17,229 bases of DNA. It comes from Thermoplasmatota archaeon. Its GTDB lineage: Archaea; Thermoplasmatota; E2; DHVEG-1. Location of the stretch: assembly GCA_016930995.1 (NCBI GenBank), contig JAFGFQ010000139.1, positions 1 through 17,229 of the forward strand, written 5' to 3'. Shown one piece after another: positions 5,537 through 13,216 of the stretch. Every line of letters starts with the position of its first letter. Position 1 is the stretch's first letter. The notes below the pieces were generated by a model. That model did no database searches. It saw only the letters and a list, made by a program, of their open reading frames with translations, and had not been told where the DNA came from. The position numbers and the translations under genes were made by a program.

Positions 5537-8458
5537 CTACATCCAGGCGTCCAGTCCTTTCTGCTCCGTCGCAGCGATGTCTGATAAACCAAAGGCACCC
5601 TGCACATAATTCTCAATCATCTTTTTGTACCATTCAAGGTCGATTTCTTTGCGATCCTTCACCAAGTCTACCGGGTACATGTAATCAATCGGTTTTACCC
5701 CGCTTTTTGATGGTTTAGCGATACCAGGCAACGGTTTTTTTGTGATCACAAACTTCATCTTCACCCTGCTTCGTATCGGCCGGCCCAGCAGTTTCTCAAG
5801 GGCTTCTGCTCGTTTCCCGAACGTCGATGACGATCCATCTTGGTTTAATTTGTATCGTTTCTCTGGCTGCACCGATTGAACAAGAATCAAATCATTGAGG
5901 TTGACGCAAGCAAGGTCCAACCGGGAGACAATCTCTCGTGTTTTACTCTTGATGCTTTCCTTTACCGCAGCCCGTACATCCTCTTCTTTCTCCCAACGGG
6001 GGTTCTCCTGGAGTACGGTCATCATGATTTCTGCAAGCACCTTCCGAGCAATATTGGCCTTATCAGACCCTTTGAAGTTATTCCCTTTCGTCGTCATCTC
6101 GATTTTGCCGTTCTTCTCATCGAAAATAAGATAATTCTTATGTTTGACAAAAACCATTCCGTCATGGTGTTCTGCCTCTAACTCAAAATCCGGGTATCTC
6201 AGCTCTTTCTGCCATTTCTCATTACATTTTTTAATCGCCGCATACGCGATGTCTGGTTGAGTAAGCCATGTACCATCATCAGAGCCAAGCGGGACGTCCA
6301 ATGCCTTTGAGAAGCTGGGGAGATTTCCCATAGAGCGAGAGCATCCCATATAAATCCCATCCGTATCACCGTAGACCACACGGATTGACTGCTTGTTGAG
6401 TTGATCAAGTGTATCAGCAAGGATCATCTGCCCCTTTGTCGTAATCGCTGCCGCACCCCAAAGGTTAAATTGTCTTCCTGTCACGGTGGGTGCTGCAAGG
6501 ATCCCATGTGTTCCTGCGTTCCGAGCCCCCTTCATGCTTTGATACATCATCTTAAGGCTACTTAACTCAGAGGAAGATACTTTACTCTGTGCGACCTTCA
6601 ATTCTTTTTTTATTTTCCCAATGATGTTCATGATACCAGTCATTGCACAATTCACCACACCAGGGGTCGTATCAATCCGAACACCAATCATATATCCTTT
6701 GTCAGCATACGAGTCGTCTTTCGTGATTTCTCGCCAATTCACATCCCTGTTTTTCAAAAAACCTTCAGGAAGCTTCTTCAACCATACCCATGCATCAGGT
6801 GATTCGTTCTTCGCTGCGAGCCGGACCGTATCAGCCCCGATGTTCATCGCCTTTAGAATCGTTGGGTACATCGCGCCAACATCAGCAACAACCACATAGT
6901 ACCAGGGGATGAAATGCGAATGTGCCTCCTTATCTGGTTTAATGGTCATACCACCAGGCATATGGTAATTGACCAACTCTTCGTCATCATCACTCAACTG
7001 TTCTTTGTAAATCACTTCCGGGTACTGGACCCAGTCAGGCATCTCCTCACCATATTTCACCACTCTGATGAAGTCCTTTGACAGTTGCTCTCTTCGTTTC
7101 TTTGCAAGATGCACTATTGCTTCTTTGCTCGTCTGATTATCAAACTCCTTTGCAAGGATCTGTGCCACTGATTTTACACGGCAGATTGGTGGGATGATCT
7201 TTTTCTTCAAAGCCCCTCGTAACAATGCCATATGATCCCACATATTAACCGCACCAGATGAAAGCAGCATGTCAAACGGCATGCATGTCGTAAAAGCGAG
7301 GGGGAGTGCCTGTTGGATAAAATGCAGCGTCACCCCGATCTGCTCTTGGATATCCTGCTTGTTATAAACCATCGTTCGATCATCAAGTTTGATTTGTGAT
7401 GGCTCTAAATAGACCCGGTTCTCAACAACGATATTCAAGAAAGGAGCTAAGCTTTTTAAGCGGTAATCATCAAGCCATGGGTAGAACTTCCGTGCAGCAA
7501 GATAGGTATCAAAGCTACAGGGATGCATCTGGACAATTTCAGCACCCATGATTCCAAAATGAAATGATTTATCCTGCCGGCAATACATGGTCGTAAAATC
7601 TTGAAACGTTCGTTTCTCATCAGCAGATAATTGCTCTTGTTTATACTTAAGAAGCCACTGTATCCGACCGTAGACATGAACATTATCAAAACCTACGATA
7701 TTATGACCCGAGATGATATCCGCTTCTCTTACTTTTCTACAGAAATCCAATAGATGTACTATTTCATCATCGACAGACCGAGACATATGTTGAATGACCT
7801 CGACATCTTTCCAATGAGACGGAGTCTTACGTATCTCAAAGCTGAACTCTTCTTTCTGAAGATCCTTCTCAGACTCTATAGAAATATCAAAACACGCGTA
7901 GCCAAGGATGTCGATAGGAATCTGTGGTTTGCCTTCTTCAAACTGAGTGGTTTCAATATCATAAATTAAAACCTTCAGGTCTGTCTTTTTTCCTTCTGTG
8001 TCAAACAACCATGTTTTACCTTCTGCAGCAAGATCGACTAATGCCCGCTGATGGTAGGGAATATCATGCTCAGCGGTAAAGAAATCATGCTCAAAAAACA
8101 GATAATCGCTGATTTCTGGGACGATGTAGGATTCTTTTGTAAAAACTTTAAACACATCTCGTGTTTTGGAGAATTCACAGAAACTCCGGTAGGTCTCTAA
8201 CTCACCGATCCCCGTGATTTTCGATAGTTTCGGATGATCTTCTTTGTTTTGCTTCCAGTGTTCGACAAGTTTTTTCCGAGCCACCTTCGCGTCAACATGT
8301 GTTGGAGCAAAAGCAAGAAAATACGGATGATGTAGCTCAGAGATATGCTGGGGGGTGTTTCCATGGAAATAGAGATAATTTGGTGAGAGACCTAAAAGCA
8401 TGTTTGCCATAACATTGTTTCCCCATTCTCGACTTTTTACCGTTAATACATTGGGCAT
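5537..8458 (-). CDS. polB: Family B DNA polymerase with 3'-5' exonuclease
   Basis: 973 residues from ATG at 8458. Exonuclease motifs: Exo I YDIET (D167, E169), Exo II GHNIVGFDN (D258), Exo III YNKQD (Y365, D369), all acids present, so proofreading is likely. Polymerase motifs: A ADVGAMYPTI (D526, steric-gate Y531), B KGARNAGTHG (K643, N647), C VVYGDTDGIY (D698, D700). All metal-binding aspartates are kept, but motif A lacks the common SLYP and motif B lacks the common NS-x-YG, so this is a divergent branch. The C-terminus EQKGLDAWM matches a PCNA-interacting peptide (Q966, L969, W972). The frame is open 64 codons further upstream, but that stretch runs through the divergent promoter and into the deacetylase gene, and its sequence is not polymerase-like. 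A TATAAT-like element about 23 bases before the ATG suggests a leaderless mRNA. Likely a chromosomal replicative or repair polymerase. Confidence 0.93.
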   Translation of the reverse strand: MPNVLTVKSREWGNNVMANMLLGLSPNYLYFHGNTPQHISELHHPYFLAFAPTHVDAKVARKKLVEHWKQNKEDHPKLSKITGIGELETYRSFCEFSKTRDVFKVFTKESYIVPEISDYLFFEHDFFTAEHDIPYHQRALVDLAAEGKTWLFDTEGKKTDLKVLIYDIETTQFEEGKPQIPIDILGYACFDISIESEKDLQKEEFSFEIRKTPSHWKDVEVIQHMSRSVDDEIVHLLDFCRKVREADIISGHNIVGFDNVHVYGRIQWLLKYKQEQLSADEKRTFQDFTTMYCRQDKSFHFGIMGAEIVQMHPCSFDTYLAARKFYPWLDDYRLKSLAPFLNIVVENRVYLEPSQIKLDDRTMVYNKQDIQEQIGVTLHFIQQALPLAFTTCMPFDMLLSSGAVNMWDHMALLRGALKKKIIPPICRVKSVAQILAKEFDNQTSKEAIVHLAKKRREQLSKDFIRVVKYGEEMPDWVQYPEVIYKEQLSDDDEELVNYHMPGGMTIKPDKEAHSHFIPWYYVVVADVGAMYPTILKAMNIGADTVRLAAKNESPDAWVWLKKLPEGFLKNRDVNWREITKDDSYADKGYMIGVRIDTTPGVVNCAMTGIMNIIGKIKKELKVAQSKVSSSELSSLKMMYQSMKGARNAGTHGILAAPTVTGRQFNLWGAAAITTKGQMILADTLDQLNKQSIRVVYGDTDGIYMGCSRSMGNLPSFSKALDVPLGSDDGTWLTQPDIAYAAIKKCNEKWQKELRYPDFELEAEHHDGMVFVKHKNYLIFDEKNGKIEMTTKGNNFKGSDKANIARKVLAEIMMTVLQENPRWEKEEDVRAAVKESIKSKTREIVSRLDLACVNLNDLILVQSVQPEKRYKLNQDGSSSTFGKRAEALEKLLGRPIRSRVKMKFVITKKPLPGIAKPSKSGVKPIDYMYPVDLVKDRKEIDLEWYKKMIENYVQGAFGLSDIAATEQKGLDAWM

Positions 8459-8521
8459 ACTTAAACTTTCGAAGGAATAATTATAAGTGAGTTGCTTTAT
8501 CTTTGGTTTGGATTTGATTCT
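8459..8521. promoter_or_regulatory. Shared divergent promoter region of polB and the deacetylase gene
   Basis: Only 63 bases separate the two start codons. The near-symmetric AT block AATAATTATAAG (8476-8487) can be read as a TATA element on both strands. For polB it sits ~23 bases before the ATG (leaderless). For the plus-strand gene it sits ~40 bases before, giving a leader of about 15 bases; TTTATC at 8496-8501 is an alternative closer element. Confidence 0.5.
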
Positions 8522-9529
8522 ATGACGACACAAATTGTGTTTTCCGATGAATTTAACAAACACGACACCCCGGATCATCCAGAGAATGCTGACCGTGTCT
8601 ATGTGATGCTTGATGCACTCGAACAGGCACCGTTTTTCAAAGATATTCATCTTATCAAGCCAGAAATGTTACCTGAGAAGCAGTTATACGAACTGCATTC
8701 CGTAGAGATGATACAACGGATAAAAGAGATTAGTGATCATGGTGATTCATGGATCGATTTGGACACCTATGTCTGTAAATCAGATTACGAGACTGCACGG
8801 CTTGCCGCAGGAGGTGTCGCGCAAGCCTGTAGAAACGTTGTTACGGGAAAGGCTACGAATGCATATGCTTTAGTCCGACCACCTGGGCATCATGCCTCGG
8901 CTGAACGCTCGATGGGATTTTGTTTGTTTAATAATGCAGGACTTGCAGCCCATGAACTGACAAAGAAAGGAAAACGGATTCTCATCTTCGACCATGATGT
9001 CCATCATGGGAATGGGACACAGTCGATTTTCTATAGAAGAAATGATGTGATGTACCAATCGTTCCATCTCTCACCACATTATCCGGGGACGGGTGATATC
9101 TGCGAGATAGGGGAAGGTGAGGGGAAGGGATATACCATAAATGCTCCCCTTAGTTTTGGCCATGATGATGGCGCAGTTGCCCAGCTCTTCGATGAAATAA
9201 TTACTCCGGTTACTCAGCAATATAAACCAGATCTAATCATCATTTCCGCTGGATATGATTCTCATCATTCTGATCAACTTGGAGGTCTAAAGCTTTCTGC
9301 GAATTTCTTTGGGGAGATAATTAAAAGATTCCAGAGTATCCAACCAAAAATTGTCTGTACCCTTGAAGGTGGATATAACTTTCAATGGATTGGGAAATGC
9401 TTCTTGTCTCAACTTGGTCAAATGGTGTCTCATCCTGTTCAATTTGACGACCCAATAAAAGGAAATGATGATGTGCACGTAATTATCAAAAACATAAAAA
9501 AAGAATTAAAAGAGTATTGGTCTCTCTAA
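8522..9529 (+). CDS. Histone deacetylase family zinc amidohydrolase
   Basis: 335 residues from ATG at 8522 (in-frame codons back to a TTG at 8492 add a non-conserved extension). The family removes acetyl groups from lysine side chains or acetylated polyamines using one zinc ion. Signatures: RPPGHHA (catalytic H123, H124), FDHDVHHGNGTQ (zinc ligands D159 and H161), SAGYDSH (zinc ligand D246) and LEGGYN (transition-state Y285). All active-site residues are present. The layout resembles the bacterial/archaeal class II HDAC and acetylpolyamine amidohydrolase group; the substrate cannot be told from sequence, and candidates are acetylated chromatin proteins or polyamines. The gene is divergent from polB and converges with the next minus-strand gene, 5 bases between stops. 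No strong ribosome site is seen. Confidence 0.92.
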   Translation: MTTQIVFSDEFNKHDTPDHPENADRVYVMLDALEQAPFFKDIHLIKPEMLPEKQLYELHSVEMIQRIKEISDHGDSWIDLDTYVCKSDYETARLAAGGVAQACRNVVTGKATNAYALVRPPGHHASAERSMGFCLFNNAGLAAHELTKKGKRILIFDHDVHHGNGTQSIFYRRNDVMYQSFHLSPHYPGTGDICEIGEGEGKGYTINAPLSFGHDDGAVAQLFDEIITPVTQQYKPDLIIISAGYDSHHSDQLGGLKLSANFFGEIIKRFQSIQPKIVCTLEGGYNFQWIGKCFLSQLGQMVSHPVQFDDPIKGNDDVHVIIKNIKKELKEYWSL

Positions 9530-9534
9530 CCTAA

Positions 9535-9834
9535 TTAATCAAAGATCATTCCCATGCCCGTAGCAGCGGAATCCTCTTGCTCTTTGATTTTCTCATCAAT
9601 TTTTTTTGCTTTTGTAACCGGGAGTTTTTTCATACCAAGTTCTTTAGCCAGTTCCTCTGCACGCTTAATTCCTTCCATGCTTCCTTCAATTTTTAAATAC
9701 GATACCGCTTCTTTAATATCTAACGAGTTTGCATCTCGAATCACAATGCTTTGTCTGTTGACAATATCGTCCTGAAGCATGGTCTGTATTTTTCCTGCTT
9801 GCGCAGATTCTACTTCAAAGATCACATAGGGCAC
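9535..9834 (-). CDS. Small conserved-looking protein of unknown function, possible ACT-like fold
   Basis: 99 residues starting at GTG (9834). The start is well fixed by AGGTGATC at 9839-9846, an eight-base match to the archaeal 16S rRNA tail complement, four bases before the GTG. The predicted order of elements is strand (YVIFEVES), helix (10-25), strand (QSIVIRDAN), strand (AVSYLKIEG), helix (MEGIKRAEELAKELG), short strand, then a lysine-rich and acidic helix (75-89) and the tail ATGMGMIFD. This beta-alpha-beta-beta-alpha-beta order is that of ferredoxin/ACT-like folds. No family name can be given with confidence. It lies 43 bases after coaD on the same strand but has its own promoter-like element. 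It is not aEF-1beta: the sequence pattern does not match that family. Confidence 0.75.
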   Translation of the reverse strand: MPYVIFEVESAQAGKIQTMLQDDIVNRQSIVIRDANSLDIKEAVSYLKIEGSMEGIKRAEELAKELGMKKLPVTKAKKIDEKIKEQEDSAATGMGMIFD

Positions 9835-9838
9835 GTAT

Positions 9839-9846
9839 GATCACCT
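9839..9846 (-). promoter_or_regulatory. Strong ribosome binding site fixing a GTG start
   Basis: AGGTGATC on the minus strand, complementary to the GAUCACCU of archaeal 16S rRNA 3' ends, followed by ATAC and the GTG start. It is the best Shine-Dalgarno site seen in the window. Confidence 0.8.
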
Positions 9847-9856
9847 GCGTCTGCGG

Positions 9857-9877
9857 ATAGAATTATTCTATATAAAC
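9857..9877 (-). promoter_or_regulatory. TATA element overlapped by a 15-base palindrome
   Basis: Minus-strand GGTTTATATA (9868-9877) is a good TATA element that starts right at the coaD stop; a start site ~26 bases on falls near 9847, just before the ribosome site. ATAGAAT-T-ATTCTAT (9857-9871) is a perfect 7+1+7 palindrome overlapping its downstream side, where an archaeal repressor would commonly bind. Confidence 0.5.
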
Positions 9878-10339
9878 CTACTCTTGCTGTAACAGTGTTC
9901 CGTTTTCATCGATTTCCATGCATCGTATTCTTGAGGAACTTATTGGTTTTCCATCCTCTGAGCGAACGAAAGGGATGACAATGATGTGTAATGGCTTTAA
10001 ACCAAGCTTTGTTCGTCTTGTATTAATTTGTTTGGCGGTTGGTTCAGTCTCTGGAGAAACGACAATGGCGTCGAAATCTGTTTTCAAAGTTGGGCCGAAT
10101 TTATCTGAAATCTGTTGAATGATTACTTGATTCAGCGTATGTTCTTCTGCTAGTAATTCTTCGATTATGTGTTTTCTCTTTTTAAATGATGGAAATTTTC
10201 CTTTCTTCTGTATCATATCAGCAGAGGTAAGACCAATGAAAACAGTACCACTTGGTCCTGCTGTTTGGAATGCTTTTCTCAGTAGCATTTTATGGCCTTT
10301 ATGAAGCGGATAGAAAGTTCCGCCGAGACACACTTTCAT
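9878..10339 (-). CDS. coaD: Pantetheine-phosphate adenylyltransferase, archaeal type (CoaD/COG1019)
   Basis: 153 residues from ATG at 10339. Transfers AMP from ATP to 4'-phosphopantetheine to give dephospho-CoA, the penultimate step of coenzyme A synthesis, in the cytosol. Nucleotidyltransferase motifs are clear: GGTFYPLHKGHK (residues 6-17, with the HxGH catalytic motif at 13-16), SPET (95-98) and the C-terminal ISSSRIR (133-139), equivalent to the ISSTxIR motif. Length and motifs match the archaeal family rather than bacterial CoaD. An in-frame ATG at 10351 would add MVDC, but relatives begin MKV, and the TATA element at 10363-10371 puts the start site almost exactly at 10339-10341. It is divergent from the beta-helix gene and followed by the 99-residue gene. 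Confidence 0.92.
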   Translation of the reverse strand: MKVCLGGTFYPLHKGHKMLLRKAFQTAGPSGTVFIGLTSADMIQKKGKFPSFKKRKHIIEELLAEEHTLNQVIIQQISDKFGPTLKTDFDAIVVSPETEPTAKQINTRRTKLGLKPLHIIVIPFVRSEDGKPISSSRIRCMEIDENGTLLQQE

Positions 10340-10362
10340 ACAATCAACCATTGTACGAATCT

Positions 10363-10371
10363 TTTTTAAAT
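10363..10371 (-). promoter_or_regulatory. TATA element for coaD (leaderless)
   Basis: Minus-strand ATTTAAAAA is centred ~28 bases before the ATG at 10339, as expected for a transcript that starts at or next to the start codon. Confidence 0.45.
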
Positions 10372-10388
10372 GTATGTGTTCGGAAAAC

Positions 10389-10396
10389 TATTTATT
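10389..10396 (+). promoter_or_regulatory. Candidate TATA element for the beta-helix surface gene
   Basis: TATTTATT is centred about 43 bases before the ATG at 10436, predicting a leader of ~17 bases that contains GGAAGGATGGG, a weak purine-rich ribosome site. Confidence 0.35.
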
Positions 10397-10435
10397 TCTG
10401 TGACTCGTTGCATCTTTTATTGGAAGGATGGGACT

Positions 10436-12562
10436 ATGAATGGAAATCATGCACATTTTTCAGTGATGATAATAAGTTTTTTATTGATTAGTGGTTTTTT
10501 GATATTGTGCATTTCCGAACACTCAAATGCAGAAGGAAGCGAAATTTATGTCGATGATAGTTTTTCTTTGATTCGAGATGGAACTGCGGAGCATCCATAT
10601 GCAACGATTACAGAGGCTCTTAACCTTGCCAGTGAAGGTGATACCATTTATGTGTTCAGTGGGATGTATAATGAAACGTTACTTATCAACAAACGTATCT
10701 CTCTTATAGGAGGAATTGACGATGGACAAAGTATACTTACTCGTGGTATTGAACATAAATACCTCATCGATATTTCTGCAGATTTTGTGACAATAGAAAA
10801 TTTCGTCTTGCGAGATTCAGGGCATTATATCACCTCTCAATATGGTGCGCTTGTCCATATAACCTCAAATAATGTCGTTATTCAAAAAAATAATATTTCT
10901 CAATGCAATCTATGGGGAATTTATCTTGATTCCTCCAATGATAATACCATCAGTGGTAATATCATTAATGATACGAAAGGGATTTTTGTTTCATCTTCTA
11001 ATAACAATGTTTTTTCCAGTAATAACATCTCCAACTCAGATGATGCAGGTATTAACATGCGTTCCTCTCGAAGGAATATTCTTTATCAAAACATGTTTAT
11101 GATGAACAATTATGGTATCTATTCAAAAGAGTGCTCGTACACAAATATCACAGAAAACACGTTTAGAAAAAACATATTCCATGGGCTCTATACCATTGAT
11201 AACGGGAATGATATCATCTCAGGAAATAATTTTAAAAATAATTCATTAAGTGGACTCACACTATCCTCCTATGATTGTATCATATATGGTAATATATTTA
11301 ATGGCGGTCAAGTTGGTCTGAATCTCCAAAAAACCGGATGTCATATCAGCAACAATTCCTTTGAGAATTTCAGTTCTACTGCGCTTTCGACAGTCCAAGG
11401 GAGTAGCAACAATATCATCAGCATGAATCGTTTCTTTCATAATAATGTCCATGCACGGGAGCAAGGAAACAACGAGTGGGATGATGGTATGAACGGGAAC
11501 ACATGGGATACCTACAATTACATTGATAAAAATCTTGATGGTATTGGTGACCTCCCCTATGCAATTGCAACTGGTGGCCAGGATCATTTTCCACTCGGAA
11601 TATTTTTGCTCCCTCCACAAAAACCTTCAAATCCTTCTCCTACTGATGATAAAGAAAATGTTGGATTGTCTGTCACATTATGGGTAAAGGTGCTTGACCC
11701 AGACAGCAGTATCATCTCGGAAGTCTCATTCTATAACGCGGTTACTAATGAGAAAATTGGTACTGTTCGTAATGTAGCTAATGGAAAGAACGCCTCGTGT
11801 AGTCTGAAATTGCCCTTTGATACTACCTATGCATGGTATGCTGTTGCTAATGATAGCCTGCAGGAAAATCAATCTGATATCTGGTTTTTTATAACAAAAC
11901 AACGACCGCCTGAGAATGAAAAACCCGTGCCAAACCCGGGAGGCCCTTATGTTACGAAACTTAATCAATCCATCGCCTTTGATGGGTCTCAGAGTATTGA
12001 TCCTGATGGAGAAATTATTTTTTATCGATGGAATTTTGGGGATGGAAGCAGCCAGATCCTTGATATGACGCCGATACATACGTACACAGATCCAGGGACG
12101 TATATAGTGACTTTAACCGTAGTCGATGATGATGGTCGAAGCAGTATCGCGAATACGACCGCAACCATACAAGGTGTCATATTTGTCAATGATCCTCCTG
12201 TTGCTACGTGTACAACTCCTTCAGCGATTACTATGAATCAAGAAGTCAGTTTCGACGCCTCTTTGAGTAATGATTCAGACGGGTCGATCATCGGGTATCG
12301 TTGGGACTTTAATAGTGATGGAACGTTTGACACAGATTGGACGGAAAGCCCTGTGATTACCTATACTTTCTCCAATTCTGGAACATTTGTGGTCACCCTG
12401 GAGGTGAAAGACGATAAAGATGCAGTAAGTCCCTATACGACAACGATTTTTGTAAAAGAAGCCTCTGGAAGCACACCCGGTTTTGGTTTCCTTTTAGCCT
12501 TACTTGCTGTGCTAATCGGTCTATTCCTTTTCAAGAAACAAAAATATAGAAATAAATTTTGA
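10436..12562 (+). CDS. Secreted NosD-type beta-helix protein with Ig-like, two PKD domains and PGF-CTERM anchor
   Basis: 708 residues from ATG at 10436. The frame extends 22 codons further upstream, but only this start gives a proper signal peptide (hydrophobic 10-26). Residues 36-90 carry the entry to a right-handed parallel beta-helix (DGTAEHPYATITEAL, GDTIYV, GMYNET). Residues 110-390 are ~23-residue coils rich in N-x-I-S-x-N (NosD/CASH type), ending in LDGIGDLPYAI and QDHFPL, the usual end of that domain. An Ig/fibronectin-like domain follows (393-488), then PKD domains at ~500-580 (RWNFGDG, HTYTDPGTYIVTLTV) and ~587-675 (YRWDFNSDGT, TYTFSNSGTFVVTLEV). The tail STPGFGFLLALLAVLIGLFL plus KKQKYRNK is a PGF-CTERM signal, expected to be handled by archaeosortase and lipid-anchored outside the membrane. 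Beta-helix domains often bind or cleave polysaccharide; no catalytic residues can be assigned. Confidence 0.92.
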   Translation: MNGNHAHFSVMIISFLLISGFLILCISEHSNAEGSEIYVDDSFSLIRDGTAEHPYATITEALNLASEGDTIYVFSGMYNETLLINKRISLIGGIDDGQSILTRGIEHKYLIDISADFVTIENFVLRDSGHYITSQYGALVHITSNNVVIQKNNISQCNLWGIYLDSSNDNTISGNIINDTKGIFVSSSNNNVFSSNNISNSDDAGINMRSSRRNILYQNMFMMNNYGIYSKECSYTNITENTFRKNIFHGLYTIDNGNDIISGNNFKNNSLSGLTLSSYDCIIYGNIFNGGQVGLNLQKTGCHISNNSFENFSSTALSTVQGSSNNIISMNRFFHNNVHAREQGNNEWDDGMNGNTWDTYNYIDKNLDGIGDLPYAIATGGQDHFPLGIFLLPPQKPSNPSPTDDKENVGLSVTLWVKVLDPDSSIISEVSFYNAVTNEKIGTVRNVANGKNASCSLKLPFDTTYAWYAVANDSLQENQSDIWFFITKQRPPENEKPVPNPGGPYVTKLNQSIAFDGSQSIDPDGEIIFYRWNFGDGSSQILDMTPIHTYTDPGTYIVTLTVVDDDGRSSIANTTATIQGVIFVNDPPVATCTTPSAITMNQEVSFDASLSNDSDGSIIGYRWDFNSDGTFDTDWTESPVITYTFSNSGTFVVTLEVKDDKDAVSPYTTTIFVKEASGSTPGFGFLLALLAVLIGLFLFKKQKYRNKF

Positions 12563-12576
12563 AGAATATTTCTTCA
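12560..12576. repeat. Perfect 7-bp inverted repeat at a stop codon
   Basis: TGAAGAA-TAT-TTCTTCA spans the TGA stop of the beta-helix gene and is followed by a pyrimidine-rich run (TCTTTCCTCT). It may act in 3' end formation; the AT-rich stem is weak. Confidence 0.35.
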
Positions 12577-12600
12577 TCTTTCCTCTAAGATGACACAAAA

Positions 12601-12612
12601 TATAAATACTTA
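12601..12612 (+). promoter_or_regulatory. Strong TATA promoter giving a leaderless mRNA
   Basis: TATAAATACTTA, preceded by AAAA, is centred ~28 bases before the ATG at 12633, so transcription should start at or within a few bases of the start codon. The same 12 bases recur at 14218. Confidence 0.6.
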
Positions 12613-12632
12613 CAAAGTGCACATACTCTTTG

Positions 12633-13214
12633 ATGTGGCAGTATTTTCAAGGGAGAAAACTAGCAATAATCCGTATTGCAGGGATCTGTGGTATATTGCT
12701 CCCTTTTGTTGTCTTTGCTACTCTTGGTTTTTCGATTGCGTTATCTCCTTGGTTTACCTGGACACAACATGCTATAAGTGATCTGGGGATTCAACAAAGC
12801 ACTGCGGTGATTTTTAACAATGGTATTATTCTTGGCGGTATTCTCGCATTGATTTTTTCTCTTGGTTTAATGAAGATTCTCTCTAAAAAGATTGGGGCGT
12901 ACCTCTTGTTCCTTAGTGCTCTTGCTCTTATCGGAATTGGTTTGTTTCCGGAAACCATTTTTACTCTTCATTTCCTCACATCCGCCTCTTTTTTTATTTT
13001 CCTTGCGGTTGCACTGCTTTTTATCGGTTTGACTAGTAAAAAAAACATATTTGAGCGTCGGATAGGGTCACTTGCATTGGTATTTGCATTTGTCGCAATA
13101 GGTTCAAGTGTGTTTGTCTTTCATTTGGAAGGTATTGCTATTATTGAGGCTCTGTCGTGTTTCCCTGCTTTTATTTGGTGTTCGATTGTTGGGATTCGAA
13201 TGACATTGGTGTAA
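12633..13214 (+). CDS. DUF998 family integral membrane protein
   Basis: 193 residues from ATG at 12633. About six membrane helices: ~11-36, 60-81, 86-106, 112-134, 144-164 and 168-189. Family signatures are the loop SPWFTWTQHAISDLG (38-52) after helix 1, FNNGIILGG (61-69), the IGLFPE loop (102-107) and LHFLTSASFF (112-121). DUF998 proteins are common in archaea and bacteria; their function is unknown, so no reaction is assigned. The gene has its own strong promoter. It converges with the DUF1624 gene, with only two bases between stop codons, so the two transcripts probably overlap at their 3' ends. Confidence 0.85.
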   Translation: MWQYFQGRKLAIIRIAGICGILLPFVVFATLGFSIALSPWFTWTQHAISDLGIQQSTAVIFNNGIILGGILALIFSLGLMKILSKKIGAYLLFLSALALIGIGLFPETIFTLHFLTSASFFIFLAVALLFIGLTSKKNIFERRIGSLALVFAFVAIGSSVFVFHLEGIAIIEALSCFPAFIWCSIVGIRMTLV

Positions 13215-13216
13215 GA

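Noticed and set aside
5876..6181. 101-codon plus-strand frame antisense to polB
   Set aside because: Lies wholly opposite conserved polymerase sequence, with no ribosome site or protein-like motif.
8459..8650. 64-codon upstream extension of the polB frame
   Set aside because: It crosses the divergent promoter and the first 129 bases of the deacetylase gene, and its sequence is not polymerase-like; the ATG at 8458 sits at the right distance from a TATA element.
11261..11620. 119-codon minus-strand frame opposite the beta-helix gene
   Set aside because: Antisense to clear NosD coil sequence; no promoter or ribosome site was found.
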